A stretch of 64,000 nt of DNA from Kitasatospora azatica KCTC 9699 (lineage in GTDB: Bacteria > Actinomycetota > Actinomycetes > Streptomycetales > Streptomycetaceae): contig NZ_JQMO01000003.1 in the NCBI RefSeq assembly GCF_000744785.1, positions 2,852,001 through 2,916,000 on the forward strand, in the 5' to 3' direction. Position 1 is the stretch's first letter; each line of letters opens with the position of its first letter. The notes under the pieces are model-generated. The model was not told the DNA's origin. It saw only the letters and a program-made list of their open reading frames with translations, and ran no database searches. The translations under genes were made by a program, and so were the position numbers. Below, piece after piece: positions 1-7,678 of the stretch.

Positions 1-372
1 ACCGCCGCTTCCACCGCGGTGCTCGACCGGCCCCTGGACATCGCCACCGCTGATCCCGCGGCCCCGTTCCCTGAGGTGTCCATCACGCCCGAGCGCGTCA
101 GCTGCCCGGCCATGGGTGGTTGGGTAGCCAAGATCCGTGGCACGAACGAGCGTTACGTGTACGCGCGCACGTTCCTCAACCGAAGCGGCCCGCCGCACGG
201 CTGGCAGCTCAGCGGCAAGGGCCTGTACGAGTGCCGCGAGATCGGCCCGCGCAGCAAGTTCTCATGCTTCTTCGTGGTCAAGGGGGTATTCCGGCGCCGA
301 GTGGAGCTGGTGGCACCGGAGACGGCCGCGCGTCTCGCGCGTCGGCTCGGCTCGCAAAGCGCCCGTTCCTGA
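1..372 (+). CDS. Hypothetical protein, probably cut by the left edge
   Basis: The frame is open to the left edge. The first start codon in view is GTG at 19, but no ribosome-binding site precedes it, so the gene probably begins outside the window. The visible part is about 120 residues, rich in Arg, with a recognisable stretch ERYVYARTFLNR followed by GWQLSGKGLYE. I do not recognise the family. I see no signal peptide or membrane segment. It lies upstream of, and in the same direction as, the HNH gene, at the left side of a low-GC accessory region. Confidence 0.45.
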   Translation, partial: TAASTAVLDRPLDIATADPAAPFPEVSITPERVSCPAMGGWVAKIRGTNERYVYARTFLNRSGPPHGWQLSGKGLYECREIGPRSKFSCFFVVKGVFRRRVELVAPETAARLARRLGSQSARS

Positions 373-544
373 GGCTGCCCAGCCATGCCGAGTGCGTGGC
401 ACGACTGGCCCACGCCGCCGTCGTGCCTGTCAGTCGGCGTTCGGCTGTTGTGGCCGTCCTCAGGCGTTCGCGCGAGCGGGGGCGAGACGGGCTGACATGT
501 AGCCAAGAGCGGTGCATGTCAGGCAGGTTGAGTATCCTCCTTGC

Positions 545-1252
545 ATGCCTGCCGGACGTACCGCAGTACCGCGTGAACTGCAACGTGCTCTCTTGGTGGA
601 AGCCGGGCATCGTTGCGCGATTCCGACCTGCCAAGCAGTCCCGGTGGAACTGGCCCACATAGTTCCATGGTCGCGAGTGCGCGCGCACGATTTCAATAAC
701 ATGATCGTGCTTTGCCCGAATTGCCATACGCGCTTTGATCAAGGCCAGATCGATCAGCTTGCGATGCGGGAGTACAAGGCCGGCTTGCGGAGGTCGGTCG
801 AGCGGCTTCATCTGCTGGACGTTTACCGCAGCCTTCAGATGGAGATCGATTGTTGGGGTGCGTCTGTTGCGGAGATCGAGCGGGCGGACGTGGCAGATGA
901 CGCTGATCTCCTGCGGTCCGACCTCGTCGCCGCCTGCGGGCTCAACGGCCGGCGAGCGCAGCAGGCATTGGCTGACCTCACCGAGGTTGCTGCGGCGGAG
1001 GTTTCGTGGCAGTCGGCAGCGCTCTTTCGCTGGGTCGAGTACTGGGCCGACGACGTGGTCGACGGGCTTTGGCCGAGTACCCACTCTGGCGCTACTCAGC
1101 ATGACCGTCTTGAGTTCGGTGAGATCGAACAGGCGCTTCACCGCGCGGTCTGCGATCAGCTCGGGCTTCAGGTTGATGAACTCCCCCTCGGGGTTGATCG
1201 GGAGATTGGGGACTCCCCTCTCCAGCTCGGAGGCACAGGGAAGGTCTATTGA
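545..1252 (+). CDS. HNH endonuclease
   Basis: This 235-residue protein starts with an HNH nuclease domain. A Cys pair (CAIPTC, about residues 19-24) is followed by AHIVPWS, then HDFNNMIVLCPNCHTRFD, which supplies the second Cys pair and the metal-binding His residues. HNH proteins of this type cleave DNA with a beta-beta-alpha-metal fold. The remaining 170 residues are alpha-helical and unrecognised, and may be a specificity or partner domain. I chose ATG 545 because the family usually begins just before the first Cys; an in-frame GTG at 512 would add 11 residues. The gene lies just upstream of a DUF4365-membrane gene in a region of lower GC than the core. A defence or mobile-element role is inference. 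Confidence 0.8.
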   Translation: MPAGRTAVPRELQRALLVEAGHRCAIPTCQAVPVELAHIVPWSRVRAHDFNNMIVLCPNCHTRFDQGQIDQLAMREYKAGLRRSVERLHLLDVYRSLQMEIDCWGASVAEIERADVADDADLLRSDLVAACGLNGRRAQQALADLTEVAAAEVSWQSAALFRWVEYWADDVVDGLWPSTHSGATQHDRLEFGEIEQALHRAVCDQLGLQVDELPLGVDREIGDSPLQLGGTGKVY

Positions 1253-1326
1253 CCACTTCTCGCGATGTCGCTCGCGCTGAACGCTCCAGCCAAAGCGTGC
1301 TCATCAACCAACGGAGGTCGCACCCC

Positions 1327-1389
1327 ATGTCAGTCCTCGTCCCTACGATGGTGTCGGTAGGAGCAGCCGCAGTGGGGGTTCTGAGTTGA
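1327..1389 (+). CDS. 20-codon leader ORF coupled to the DUF4365 gene
   Basis: A very short ORF starts at ATG 1327, eight bases behind a strong GGAGG ribosome-binding site (1314-1318). It encodes a hydrophobic 20-residue peptide (MSVLVPTMVSVGAAAVGVLS). Its TGA overlaps the TTG start of the next gene by four bases (TTGA). The next gene has no ribosome-binding site of its own, so the leader probably exists to couple translation. It is too short to judge as a functional peptide. Confidence 0.45.
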   Translation: MSVLVPTMVSVGAAAVGVLS

Positions 1390-2441
1390 CCAAGGTCCGA
1401 GCCACGAGGGTTACCGAACGGGCCGGAGTAAACGAGTTCCGCTCTTTGATGGAGTCCGCCGGTCACATCGTCCAGGAGATCGACGGAGGAAATGATCAAG
1501 GTGAAGACTGCTACCTGAGCTTCACCAAGCTTGGAGAGCGGACTGGCGAGATTGTAGCCGTCCAGGTGAAGAGTGGAGCGGCGTACCGGCGACCCGTCGG
1601 GTATGGAATCCCATGTCGTAATCATCTCAGAGACTGGACCCTAAGTCGGATTCCCGTAATCGGTGTTGTCTATGACCCAGAGCTACGCAAGCTCTTCTGG
1701 GAAAATATGAGTGAGTATCTTCTGGAGCGGGTCGGCCAGGGCGAGACTCCGAAGAGTGTGCCGATTGGGGAGAGCGCAATTCTCGATGCGGCTACGGTGG
1801 CTGATTTTGCATCCAGGGTTTCACGGTTTATAGAGCAGCGTGACGGGGTGAGGCCAGTTGCCCCGAGAACCTTTCGGCAGGCAGCTGGGCTCATGGCGCG
1901 ACGTCTCGGCAGTCGGGGGGCTGTAGCCGAGGCGCCGATTGGGGGGACTCCGTATGAGTTGGGGGTTGCCTCGGTTGACTTTCGCGAGCGTCATCCACGT
2001 TTCGATGGTCGATCTATTAGGGTGGCTTTCTCTGTTGCTCTGGTCTGCGCGTTCGTTCTCATGGGGCCAGGCCTGTATAAGGCTGCGGGGCGTGAGGGTG
2101 ACGGATGGCTGTGGAATGGGTGGCTTTGGCTGGTTGCTTTTTGCGGAACCTTGTCTTACTTGTACAAGGCGAGCATCACGGACCGTGACAGGAAAAGATC
2201 TCGGATAATCTCGTGGTCAGCTCACCTTCTTCTCCTGTGCGGTTGGTATGTGGGAGTAGGTGAAGAACTTTCAGCATGGCCCGTCAACTCAATTTTCCGC
2301 GGGATATTCGTCGGGATGATGCCAGCGATCGCTCAGGCGATGCTTCTCTATCTAGGCGCTTACTATGCGGATAAAGAAGCTAGTCGACGGAGAAGGCTGC
2401 GTGCGGCATACCCAAAGGGGGTGCCGGAGAGCGCCGACTGA
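1386..2441 (+). CDS. DUF4365 nuclease-like protein with four membrane segments
   Basis: The 351-residue product joins an N-terminal DUF4365 domain (about residues 10-150) to a C-terminal membrane domain. The N-terminal part has the PD-(D/E)XK-like pattern EIDGGNDQGED, then about 20 residues later VAVQVKSG, where the QxK would be the catalytic core. Four hydrophobic segments follow: around VAFSVALVCAFVL, WLWLVAFCGTLSYLY, ISWSAHLLLLCGW and FVGMMPAIAQAMLLYLG. The start is TTG, coupled to the upstream 20-codon ORF. The gene at 2565-3578 is a convergent paralogue. Codon use is lower in GC than the core genes, which suggests transfer. A membrane-anchored nuclease effector is a plausible inference; nothing here proves a substrate. 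Confidence 0.7.
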   Translation: MTKVRATRVTERAGVNEFRSLMESAGHIVQEIDGGNDQGEDCYLSFTKLGERTGEIVAVQVKSGAAYRRPVGYGIPCRNHLRDWTLSRIPVIGVVYDPELRKLFWENMSEYLLERVGQGETPKSVPIGESAILDAATVADFASRVSRFIEQRDGVRPVAPRTFRQAAGLMARRLGSRGAVAEAPIGGTPYELGVASVDFRERHPRFDGRSIRVAFSVALVCAFVLMGPGLYKAAGREGDGWLWNGWLWLVAFCGTLSYLYKASITDRDRKRSRIISWSAHLLLLCGWYVGVGEELSAWPVNSIFRGIFVGMMPAIAQAMLLYLGAYYADKEASRRRRLRAAYPKGVPESAD

Positions 2442-2564
2442 CTGGCATACAGGTCCGGCATATGCGAGGCTTTGTTGAGGGCAGGTGGGGCCAGTGAAAC
2501 TCTTTCCTGATATCCAGTCCCTGTCTAAGGTTCGATAATTTGCTTGTGCCTGCGGGCGAGCCAG

Positions 2565-3578
2565 TCATTCTTCAGAGAGGTCTCCTCGCGCTGTGCGCTT
2601 CCTCGCCATGGCGGCACGGATATAGTTGGCAAATAGCAGCTTCAGGCCGAGTGATGGCACAACGATGCCTGCTGTAATCCACGTGGTTCCCCACCAGCCC
2701 TGACCTTTCCCGTTGTCGATCACTGGAAGCCAGAGGAAGTTGCTGACGATTAGTCCAAAAAATCTTCCCGTGTTGGCTGGGAGTCTTCCGGCACGAAGCT
2801 CGAAGAACATCGTCAGGGCCATGTAGTAAATGAAGATGTACAGGCCCAGGATCCACGGTACTGGCGGTAAGCCGCTGCCATAGGCTTTGACGAATCTGAC
2901 CTGGTAGGGCCACTCGAAGATCATGATCCCGGCCAGGGCCAGTAGGGGGATAATCCGCAGGTAGGCTCGGGCGAAGCGTTTGATCTTCTCTTCGTGTCGT
3001 AATGCCATTTCGGCCATTCCCTCGTAAAGAGGGTTGGTGGCCTCGGTCGACCCGGGTTCGTATGTGCCGCGCCGGGCTTGGGCGGCTCCTGCGAACGTTT
3101 CTTCTTTCGTGGCACCCCGGATTCTCATGCCTTCGCTGTCGATGTACATCTCAATTTCAGCAGCGAATCCTCGGATACTTTCCGAGGAAAGGTGAGAGTC
3201 GCCAGGGATCTGGACCCATTTAGGGGCTTCGCCGGGAAGGTTCAGCCGGCGCGTGAGGTTCACCCAGAAGAGGCCGCCAGATTCCATGTCATGGACCACT
3301 CCGACGACCGGGATTCGGCTTTCCTTCCAGTCGTGGTAGTGATCTTCCACGGGGACGGCGTACCCGCTGGCCCGCTTGTATTTCTTCCCGCTTTTCACCT
3401 GGATCGCGACTACATGGCCTGTCCTTCGGCCATTGCGCGTCAAGAGCACATGCATATCTTCGCCGTGATCGTTGCCGCCGTCGATCTCCTGGACGATGTG
3501 CTCGTGATCTTCAAGGAGGGTGCGCAGCGCGTTGACGCCTGCCCGCTCGACTCGTCGGCTTGGCCGGATAGCTGTCAC
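2565..3578 (-). CDS. DUF4365 nuclease-like protein with four membrane segments, paralogue
   Basis: The 337-residue product has the same architecture as the gene at 1386-2441 and faces it tail to tail. The N-terminus shares ERAGVN, HIVQEIDGGND and GED with it, and has VAIQVKSG as the QxK core. The C-terminal half has four hydrophobic stretches, including IIPLLALAGIMIFEW, WILGLYIFIYYMALTMFF and FFGLIVSNFLWLPVI. The start is GTG 3578 behind a good AGGAGG site. The sequences have diverged strongly outside the core motifs, so this is an old duplication or two related acquisitions, not a recent copy. A defence role is inferred from fold, membrane anchor and neighbours. Confidence 0.7.
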   Translation of the reverse strand: MTAIRPSRRVERAGVNALRTLLEDHEHIVQEIDGGNDHGEDMHVLLTRNGRRTGHVVAIQVKSGKKYKRASGYAVPVEDHYHDWKESRIPVVGVVHDMESGGLFWVNLTRRLNLPGEAPKWVQIPGDSHLSSESIRGFAAEIEMYIDSEGMRIRGATKEETFAGAAQARRGTYEPGSTEATNPLYEGMAEMALRHEEKIKRFARAYLRIIPLLALAGIMIFEWPYQVRFVKAYGSGLPPVPWILGLYIFIYYMALTMFFELRAGRLPANTGRFFGLIVSNFLWLPVIDNGKGQGWWGTTWITAGIVVPSLGLKLLFANYIRAAMARKRTARGDLSEE

Positions 3579-3695
3579 GCGACCCCCTCCTTGGTCACGG
3601 ACACCTTACTTACAGCCACAGACACGCGGGACAGGTTCGCGGATGACGTGCTCCACCCGCTGCAGTGAAGGCGGATGGGAGCAGAGCCGGGGGTT

Positions 3696-3750
3696 GACGG
3701 AGCGTCAGCGGCACCCCGGACGACGCCGGCCATGGCGATGCACGCGGCGT
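3696..3750 (-). pseudogene. Fragment of an aminotransferase gene
   Basis: About 55 bases match 9564-9617, inside the truncated aminotransferase gene, at roughly 50 positions with one single-base gap and the same strand. Read on the minus strand the scrap encodes AACIAMAG, identical to residues around 130-137 of the larger remnant. It starts directly at the stop codon of the DUF4419 gene. It is not the missing 3' end of the larger remnant but a second copy of its middle, so a second aminotransferase gene or a rearranged piece once lay here. Confidence 0.65.
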
Positions 3751-5048
3751 CAGCGCGGGAGTGCCCGGAGGGCAGCGGTGAGGTCGCTGCCGGACGGGCG
3801 TACCGCCATGAACTCCTGCTCGAAGAGGTGGCCCGGGTACCAGAGGCCGTCGGCCTCCACCACGGCTTGGTCACCGAAGGAGATGGCCCGAGTGGCGAGC
3901 AGCTGGTGGCTGTAGTCCGCGGAGATGGCGATCAATTGGTCGGTCGGGAGGAGGGCGGCGTCCGAGCGGCCGGTGAAGGCGTTGATGTCGGTGATGGTCC
4001 AGGCATCGGGCAGGGGGCGGTCGGTGAGTTCGAGGACGGCGAAGCCGAGCCGCGGGCGGATCCAGTCGCCGTCGCGCTCGATGCCGAGCACTCCGCCGAG
4101 GAAGGTCATCGAGCGGATCCCGTCCGGACGCTCCCACTTGTACGGGACGCGGGAGAGGTGGGCCGGGAACTGGCCATCCTGAATCACGTCGCCGGTGACC
4201 GGCTGCGGGCCGTCGGCGAGGTAGCGGTGGGCGAAGAAGGCGGTGATCCAGCCGGTGACCCGTGCTCCGCCGGAGGCGGACCGCCACTTGTAGATCGACC
4301 GCCAGAAGTCCTGGTCGACCGGTTCGCCGGAGGCCGTGGCGACGATGGTGGTCAGCACCGGCCGCAGGTTCCGCAGCCACGGCCGCAGGCCCTCGAACCA
4401 TCCCTCCAGTTCGCGGACCCGGGCGGTCAGCAGCTGCCAGTCCTGGGCGGTGCCCTCCAACCGGATCCGGGGGATGCCACAGAGTGACTGCCAGCGAAAG
4501 TCGTAGTACGGGCTGACTACATCCATCAGCGCGACCAGCGTCGCGGAGGTGTCCACGGGTGTGGTGGTGGAGAAGGCCGGCTGGAGGAGGTCCGCGACGT
4601 CGTCGCCGATCCGATCCCGGAGGGGCTGCTGGATCAAGTGGAGTGACCGCTGCCAGTTGGGCTCGTACAGCAGCGAGTCGTCGCGGACGGTGATGGTCTG
4701 CTTCTCACCCGGCGTGTCGGTGAAGAGCCCGGCGTACGTGTCACTGTTCAGCCGGACATGGGTGGCGACCTCGTGCACCACCGTGTACCAGAGCAAGTCG
4801 GGGGAGAGGCTCAGCGGCAGGTGGGCGCAGAAGCACAGATGCAGCGCGCGCAGCAGCAGGCTGGAGGCGGACTCGTCCGGCTCGTCCAGCGGGAACCCGA
4901 GTAGCCGGTCGGTGGACTGGTGATGCACGGTGAAACCCTCGCGGACCACCGTACGCAGGAAGCTGTCGTTGCCGAGCTCGGCGAGCGTGGCGGCGAGTTC
5001 GGCCGCTTCCTCGTCGTCGTCCAGCGGCAGGTCGAAATCGACGGCCAT
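3750..5048 (-). CDS. DUF4419 domain protein
   Basis: This 432-residue soluble protein matches the DUF4419 family. Recognisable blocks are the HEVATHVRLNSDTYAGLFT stretch (about residues 92-110), a central CGIPRIRLEGTAQDW (around 190-205) and the tryptophan-rich segment DFWRSIYKW. The biochemical role of the family is not known to me. There is no signal peptide and no membrane segment. ATG 5048 follows a GGGGATGAG stretch. A hairpin terminator separates it from the glycohydrolase gene upstream, so it is probably transcribed on its own. Its stop codon abuts the aminotransferase fragment. Confidence 0.7.
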   Translation of the reverse strand: MAVDFDLPLDDDEEAAELAATLAELGNDSFLRTVVREGFTVHHQSTDRLLGFPLDEPDESASSLLLRALHLCFCAHLPLSLSPDLLWYTVVHEVATHVRLNSDTYAGLFTDTPGEKQTITVRDDSLLYEPNWQRSLHLIQQPLRDRIGDDVADLLQPAFSTTTPVDTSATLVALMDVVSPYYDFRWQSLCGIPRIRLEGTAQDWQLLTARVRELEGWFEGLRPWLRNLRPVLTTIVATASGEPVDQDFWRSIYKWRSASGGARVTGWITAFFAHRYLADGPQPVTGDVIQDGQFPAHLSRVPYKWERPDGIRSMTFLGGVLGIERDGDWIRPRLGFAVLELTDRPLPDAWTITDINAFTGRSDAALLPTDQLIAISADYSHQLLATRAISFGDQAVVEADGLWYPGHLFEQEFMAVRPSGSDLTAALRALPR

Positions 5049-5068
5049 TTCTCATCCCCCAGAAACGT

Positions 5069-5108
5069 GATCGAGCCCGCCCCCAGAGTGTGGAGGGCGG
5101 GCCCGATC
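5069..5108 (-). terminator. Hairpin terminator of the helicase-DarT-glycohydrolase operon
   Basis: A 14-base stem (5069-5082 with 5095-5108, one mismatch) and a 12-base loop lie between the glycohydrolase stop and the DUF4419 start. The stem is GC-rich, as is usual for actinomycete terminators, which often lack a U-tract. Confidence 0.6.
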
Positions 5109-5196
5109 GTAATGTGGGGAGCGCCGAACACCGTCGGAGGGATGTCGTCCTCGGCCACGATGTCTGAAGCAGCCTGCCGAGAACCGCGTCTCAGGA

Positions 5197-6972
5197 TCAG
5201 AAGCCGGAGCCCCAGCGCGGTGCGCGACGATCGCTGACGGCCGTGAACACGACGCTGAGGAAGGGGTCGATCTGGACGCGGAACGTGCCGGCATTCTCGT
5301 CGCTCATAACCATCATGTCTTGGGTTGCAAGTAGCTGCCGCGTCTTGTGCGGGTCGGCCACTGAGATGCGCAACTCAGTGACTGGCTGCGCCGGTGCTGC
5401 CACGTACTCGCGGTCTTGGGCGAGAACGAGCTGACCATAGGACACCCACGTAGGCCCGTAGTGGTCGGGGTGGAGGCCAAACAAGTCGGTGAGTGTGCGG
5501 CGGACGTGCTCGATGTCGGCGATCGGCAGGTACGCGCCCTGCAGCTGGGCTCCGATGTGCGGTACGCGGGCGGGTGGGCGCGATGGTTCGACTCGGACGG
5601 GGGCGGGGCTTGATTCGACGTCGAACAACGGGATTTGACGTGAATCGGGCCTGCGCAGGCGGAGGGTCTGCCCGTCCTTCGTCACAGCTACTAGCCACTG
5701 GCTGGCGCTGTCGCCCACGGCCGGGCTCACTTGGGCGCTGCGGCGGTCAGGCAGTTGCAACACGCGCGGGACAGCAACCACGCCAGAGATCTGCTCAGTG
5801 AAGGCGGTTCGGGCCCGGTGAGCCTGCTCGTGCGTTGGAGCCTGCATCCGGGCCTTCTCTGGGACGGCGAGGAGGTCTTCGGCCAGGTTGATCAGCAAGG
5901 CGCGATCCTGGACGGTGCGACCGTAGATGCCGAGCCATTCGGTGCCGAGTGCCGCGCCGAGCAGGGCTCCAGTCATGGAGGCCAGGGTGTCGGTGTCGGC
6001 TCCATCGAGGCGGGCGGCGGTGGCAAGGCCCAGGTCCGGGCTGGAAGCCGAACGTGCGGCTAGGTAGGCGGCCGCCACCGCGCACAACGTCCCTGACCCG
6101 CGCGTGTCCGGCGAGGTGAGGCCCTGCCGAGTGAGGAACACGGTTGGGGCGCTGACCGCGCCCTCCTTCAACTCTCGTTGCGCGAGGGTCAGAAGCTGCT
6201 CGACCTCGCCCGCGACCCCCAGCCAGGCATGGTCGAACCGGTCGTCGAACTGCCCGCTGGCTTGGTGCTGCCATGCGTCCGGAAGGGCCCGCCAGAACGG
6301 CTGCTGCCACTGCTTCGCGTCGTCCAGCAGAGTGTCGACCAGCCACCCGTACGGCAGTGGAGCGGGTTCACGCAGGCTGACCCACAGCGCGTAGGCGTGG
6401 ACTAGCGCGCCGAGCAGTGCCCGGGGGTGGCCGTGAGTAGTGGCCGCGTCGCGGACCACGTCAGTGGCGAGTTCGTCGAACCGCAGGTCCTGGTGGTGGA
6501 GGAGGACATGCGGGGCGATCCGCATCGCGGCGCCGTTAGCGCCGGTGGCGAAGTACCGGGCCACCGCCGAAGCCGGGGCGGTCCAGGGGGCCCGGCCGCG
6601 CGCCCAGGAACGGCAGGCGGCCTTTACGCTGGCTCCCGCGCCGCGCTCGTATTCCAGCAGGAACGGCCACTCCACGCGCTCCAGCCAGGCCAGCCACTGC
6701 CTACCGCCCATCAGTCGTGCGCGCGCGACCGCGATGGTCATCTGGGTGTCGTCGCTGTAGTCGCCAGCGTCGACCTTCTCCGGAATGCGTTGCTGGCGCG
6801 AGCCCGCAAACCGTTCCCATGCGAAGAAGCCCCCCGAGCCCGGAGACCCGGCCAGCGGCCGGGTGCGATCACGGCGTTCATAGGGCCAGCCCAGTGCGTC
6901 GCCGACCGCAGAGGCCAGCAGCGTGCCGGTGGCACGGTCGAGCCAGGGGTACGGGGCGGGCGAAGCAGTCAC
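5197..6972 (-). CDS. ADP-ribosylglycohydrolase with C-terminal extension
   Basis: Residues 10-380 form a DraG/ARH-type ADP-ribosylglycohydrolase, which removes ADP-ribose from modified targets using two metal ions. Visible motifs are GDALGWPYE (24-32), YSDDTQMT (72-79, metal ligands), THGHPRA (about 179-185) and DGADTDTLASMTGALLGA (323-340, metal ligands). The last 200 residues, from about 395, are an extra domain I cannot name; it contains ELRISVADP and later repeats of beta-strand-like sequence. The gene starts 22 bases after the DarT-like gene and is the last of a three-gene operon. The obvious inference is that it reverses the DarT modification, as an antitoxin would. Known DarT partners are macrodomain (DarG) or NADAR proteins, so an ARH-type partner is unusual. 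Confidence 0.85.
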   Translation of the reverse strand: MTASPAPYPWLDRATGTLLASAVGDALGWPYERRDRTRPLAGSPGSGGFFAWERFAGSRQQRIPEKVDAGDYSDDTQMTIAVARARLMGGRQWLAWLERVEWPFLLEYERGAGASVKAACRSWARGRAPWTAPASAVARYFATGANGAAMRIAPHVLLHHQDLRFDELATDVVRDAATTHGHPRALLGALVHAYALWVSLREPAPLPYGWLVDTLLDDAKQWQQPFWRALPDAWQHQASGQFDDRFDHAWLGVAGEVEQLLTLAQRELKEGAVSAPTVFLTRQGLTSPDTRGSGTLCAVAAAYLAARSASSPDLGLATAARLDGADTDTLASMTGALLGAALGTEWLGIYGRTVQDRALLINLAEDLLAVPEKARMQAPTHEQAHRARTAFTEQISGVVAVPRVLQLPDRRSAQVSPAVGDSASQWLVAVTKDGQTLRLRRPDSRQIPLFDVESSPAPVRVEPSRPPARVPHIGAQLQGAYLPIADIEHVRRTLTDLFGLHPDHYGPTWVSYGQLVLAQDREYVAAPAQPVTELRISVADPHKTRQLLATQDMMVMSDENAGTFRVQIDPFLSVVFTAVSDRRAPRWGSGF

Positions 6973-6994
6973 GGGGTCACTCTGCCAGAGTCAT

Positions 6995-7678
6995 TCACGG
7001 ATTCACGGGACGCTCGGTGGGACGCCTCCCGGCCCGTACCAGGTTGCTGAGCTGATACTTGTCGAACAGTGTCGGCGCCACCAGCATTGGCGGCAGGACC
7101 TTGCCGGTGCCCAGATGCACGGTCAACCGGTACCGCTCGAGTTCGGCCTGCTCCTCGGACTGGACGATCACTGCAGTGATCCGGGCGGCGGACACCGGCC
7201 CGGGTAGCAGCAGCTCGGCTTGGTCATCGGTGGGTGCCCAGGCCGGATGCCCGGCGCCACGCCGGCGGAGCGCGTTGCCGGTCACCTCCGGCGCGAACAT
7301 GGCCTCGAACGCGGTTAGGCCCTCGGCGACTCCCGCACCGCCCCGGCGGGCGGCGTTGTAGGGGCAGAACCCCGCCCCCGGCAGGTCCAGTAGCTGGGGA
7401 TCCAGCGCGAGGATCACCCACTCCTTGAAGTGCGGATCCTGGGCCCGGGCCCGGTCCAAGTACCAAGTATTTGGGTACTCGATGCTGCAGTTGATGTGGT
7501 GCAGGTAGCCGTCCAGGCGCTGCTGGTCGGTGGGCCTGAACCCCTCGGTGCCCTCCCGCAGCTCCGCCGCGCCTCGCAGCTCGCCCGAGGCCAGGATATG
7601 GCCCAGGCCCACGGCCTTGGTGAAGTGGCACAGCCGCGTGATACCACGTTGCTGCGCCCGCTCCCAGATTCCCGTCAT
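6995..7678 (-). CDS. DarT-like DNA ADP-ribosyltransferase toxin
   Basis: The 227-residue product fits the DarT family (formerly DUF4433), enzymes that transfer ADP-ribose from NAD+ to DNA bases. It has the N-terminal HFT motif (18-20), an RLDG segment with candidate NAD-binding Arg54, the NCSIEYPN block (63-70), YNAARRGG (107-114), and candidate catalytic Glu155 in DQAELLLPG. The RLDG plus SIEYPN pattern is closer to the DarT1 branch (guanosine-modifying) than to DarT2. Its ATG overlaps the helicase stop codon (ATGA), and the glycohydrolase follows 22 bases later, giving a toxin plus reversal enzyme layout. Base specificity cannot be read from sequence. Confidence 0.8.
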   Translation of the reverse strand: MTGIWERAQQRGITRLCHFTKAVGLGHILASGELRGAAELREGTEGFRPTDQQRLDGYLHHINCSIEYPNTWYLDRARAQDPHFKEWVILALDPQLLDLPGAGFCPYNAARRGGAGVAEGLTAFEAMFAPEVTGNALRRRGAGHPAWAPTDDQAELLLPGPVSAARITAVIVQSEEQAELERYRLTVHLGTGKVLPPMLVAPTLFDKYQLSNLVRAGRRPTERPVNP

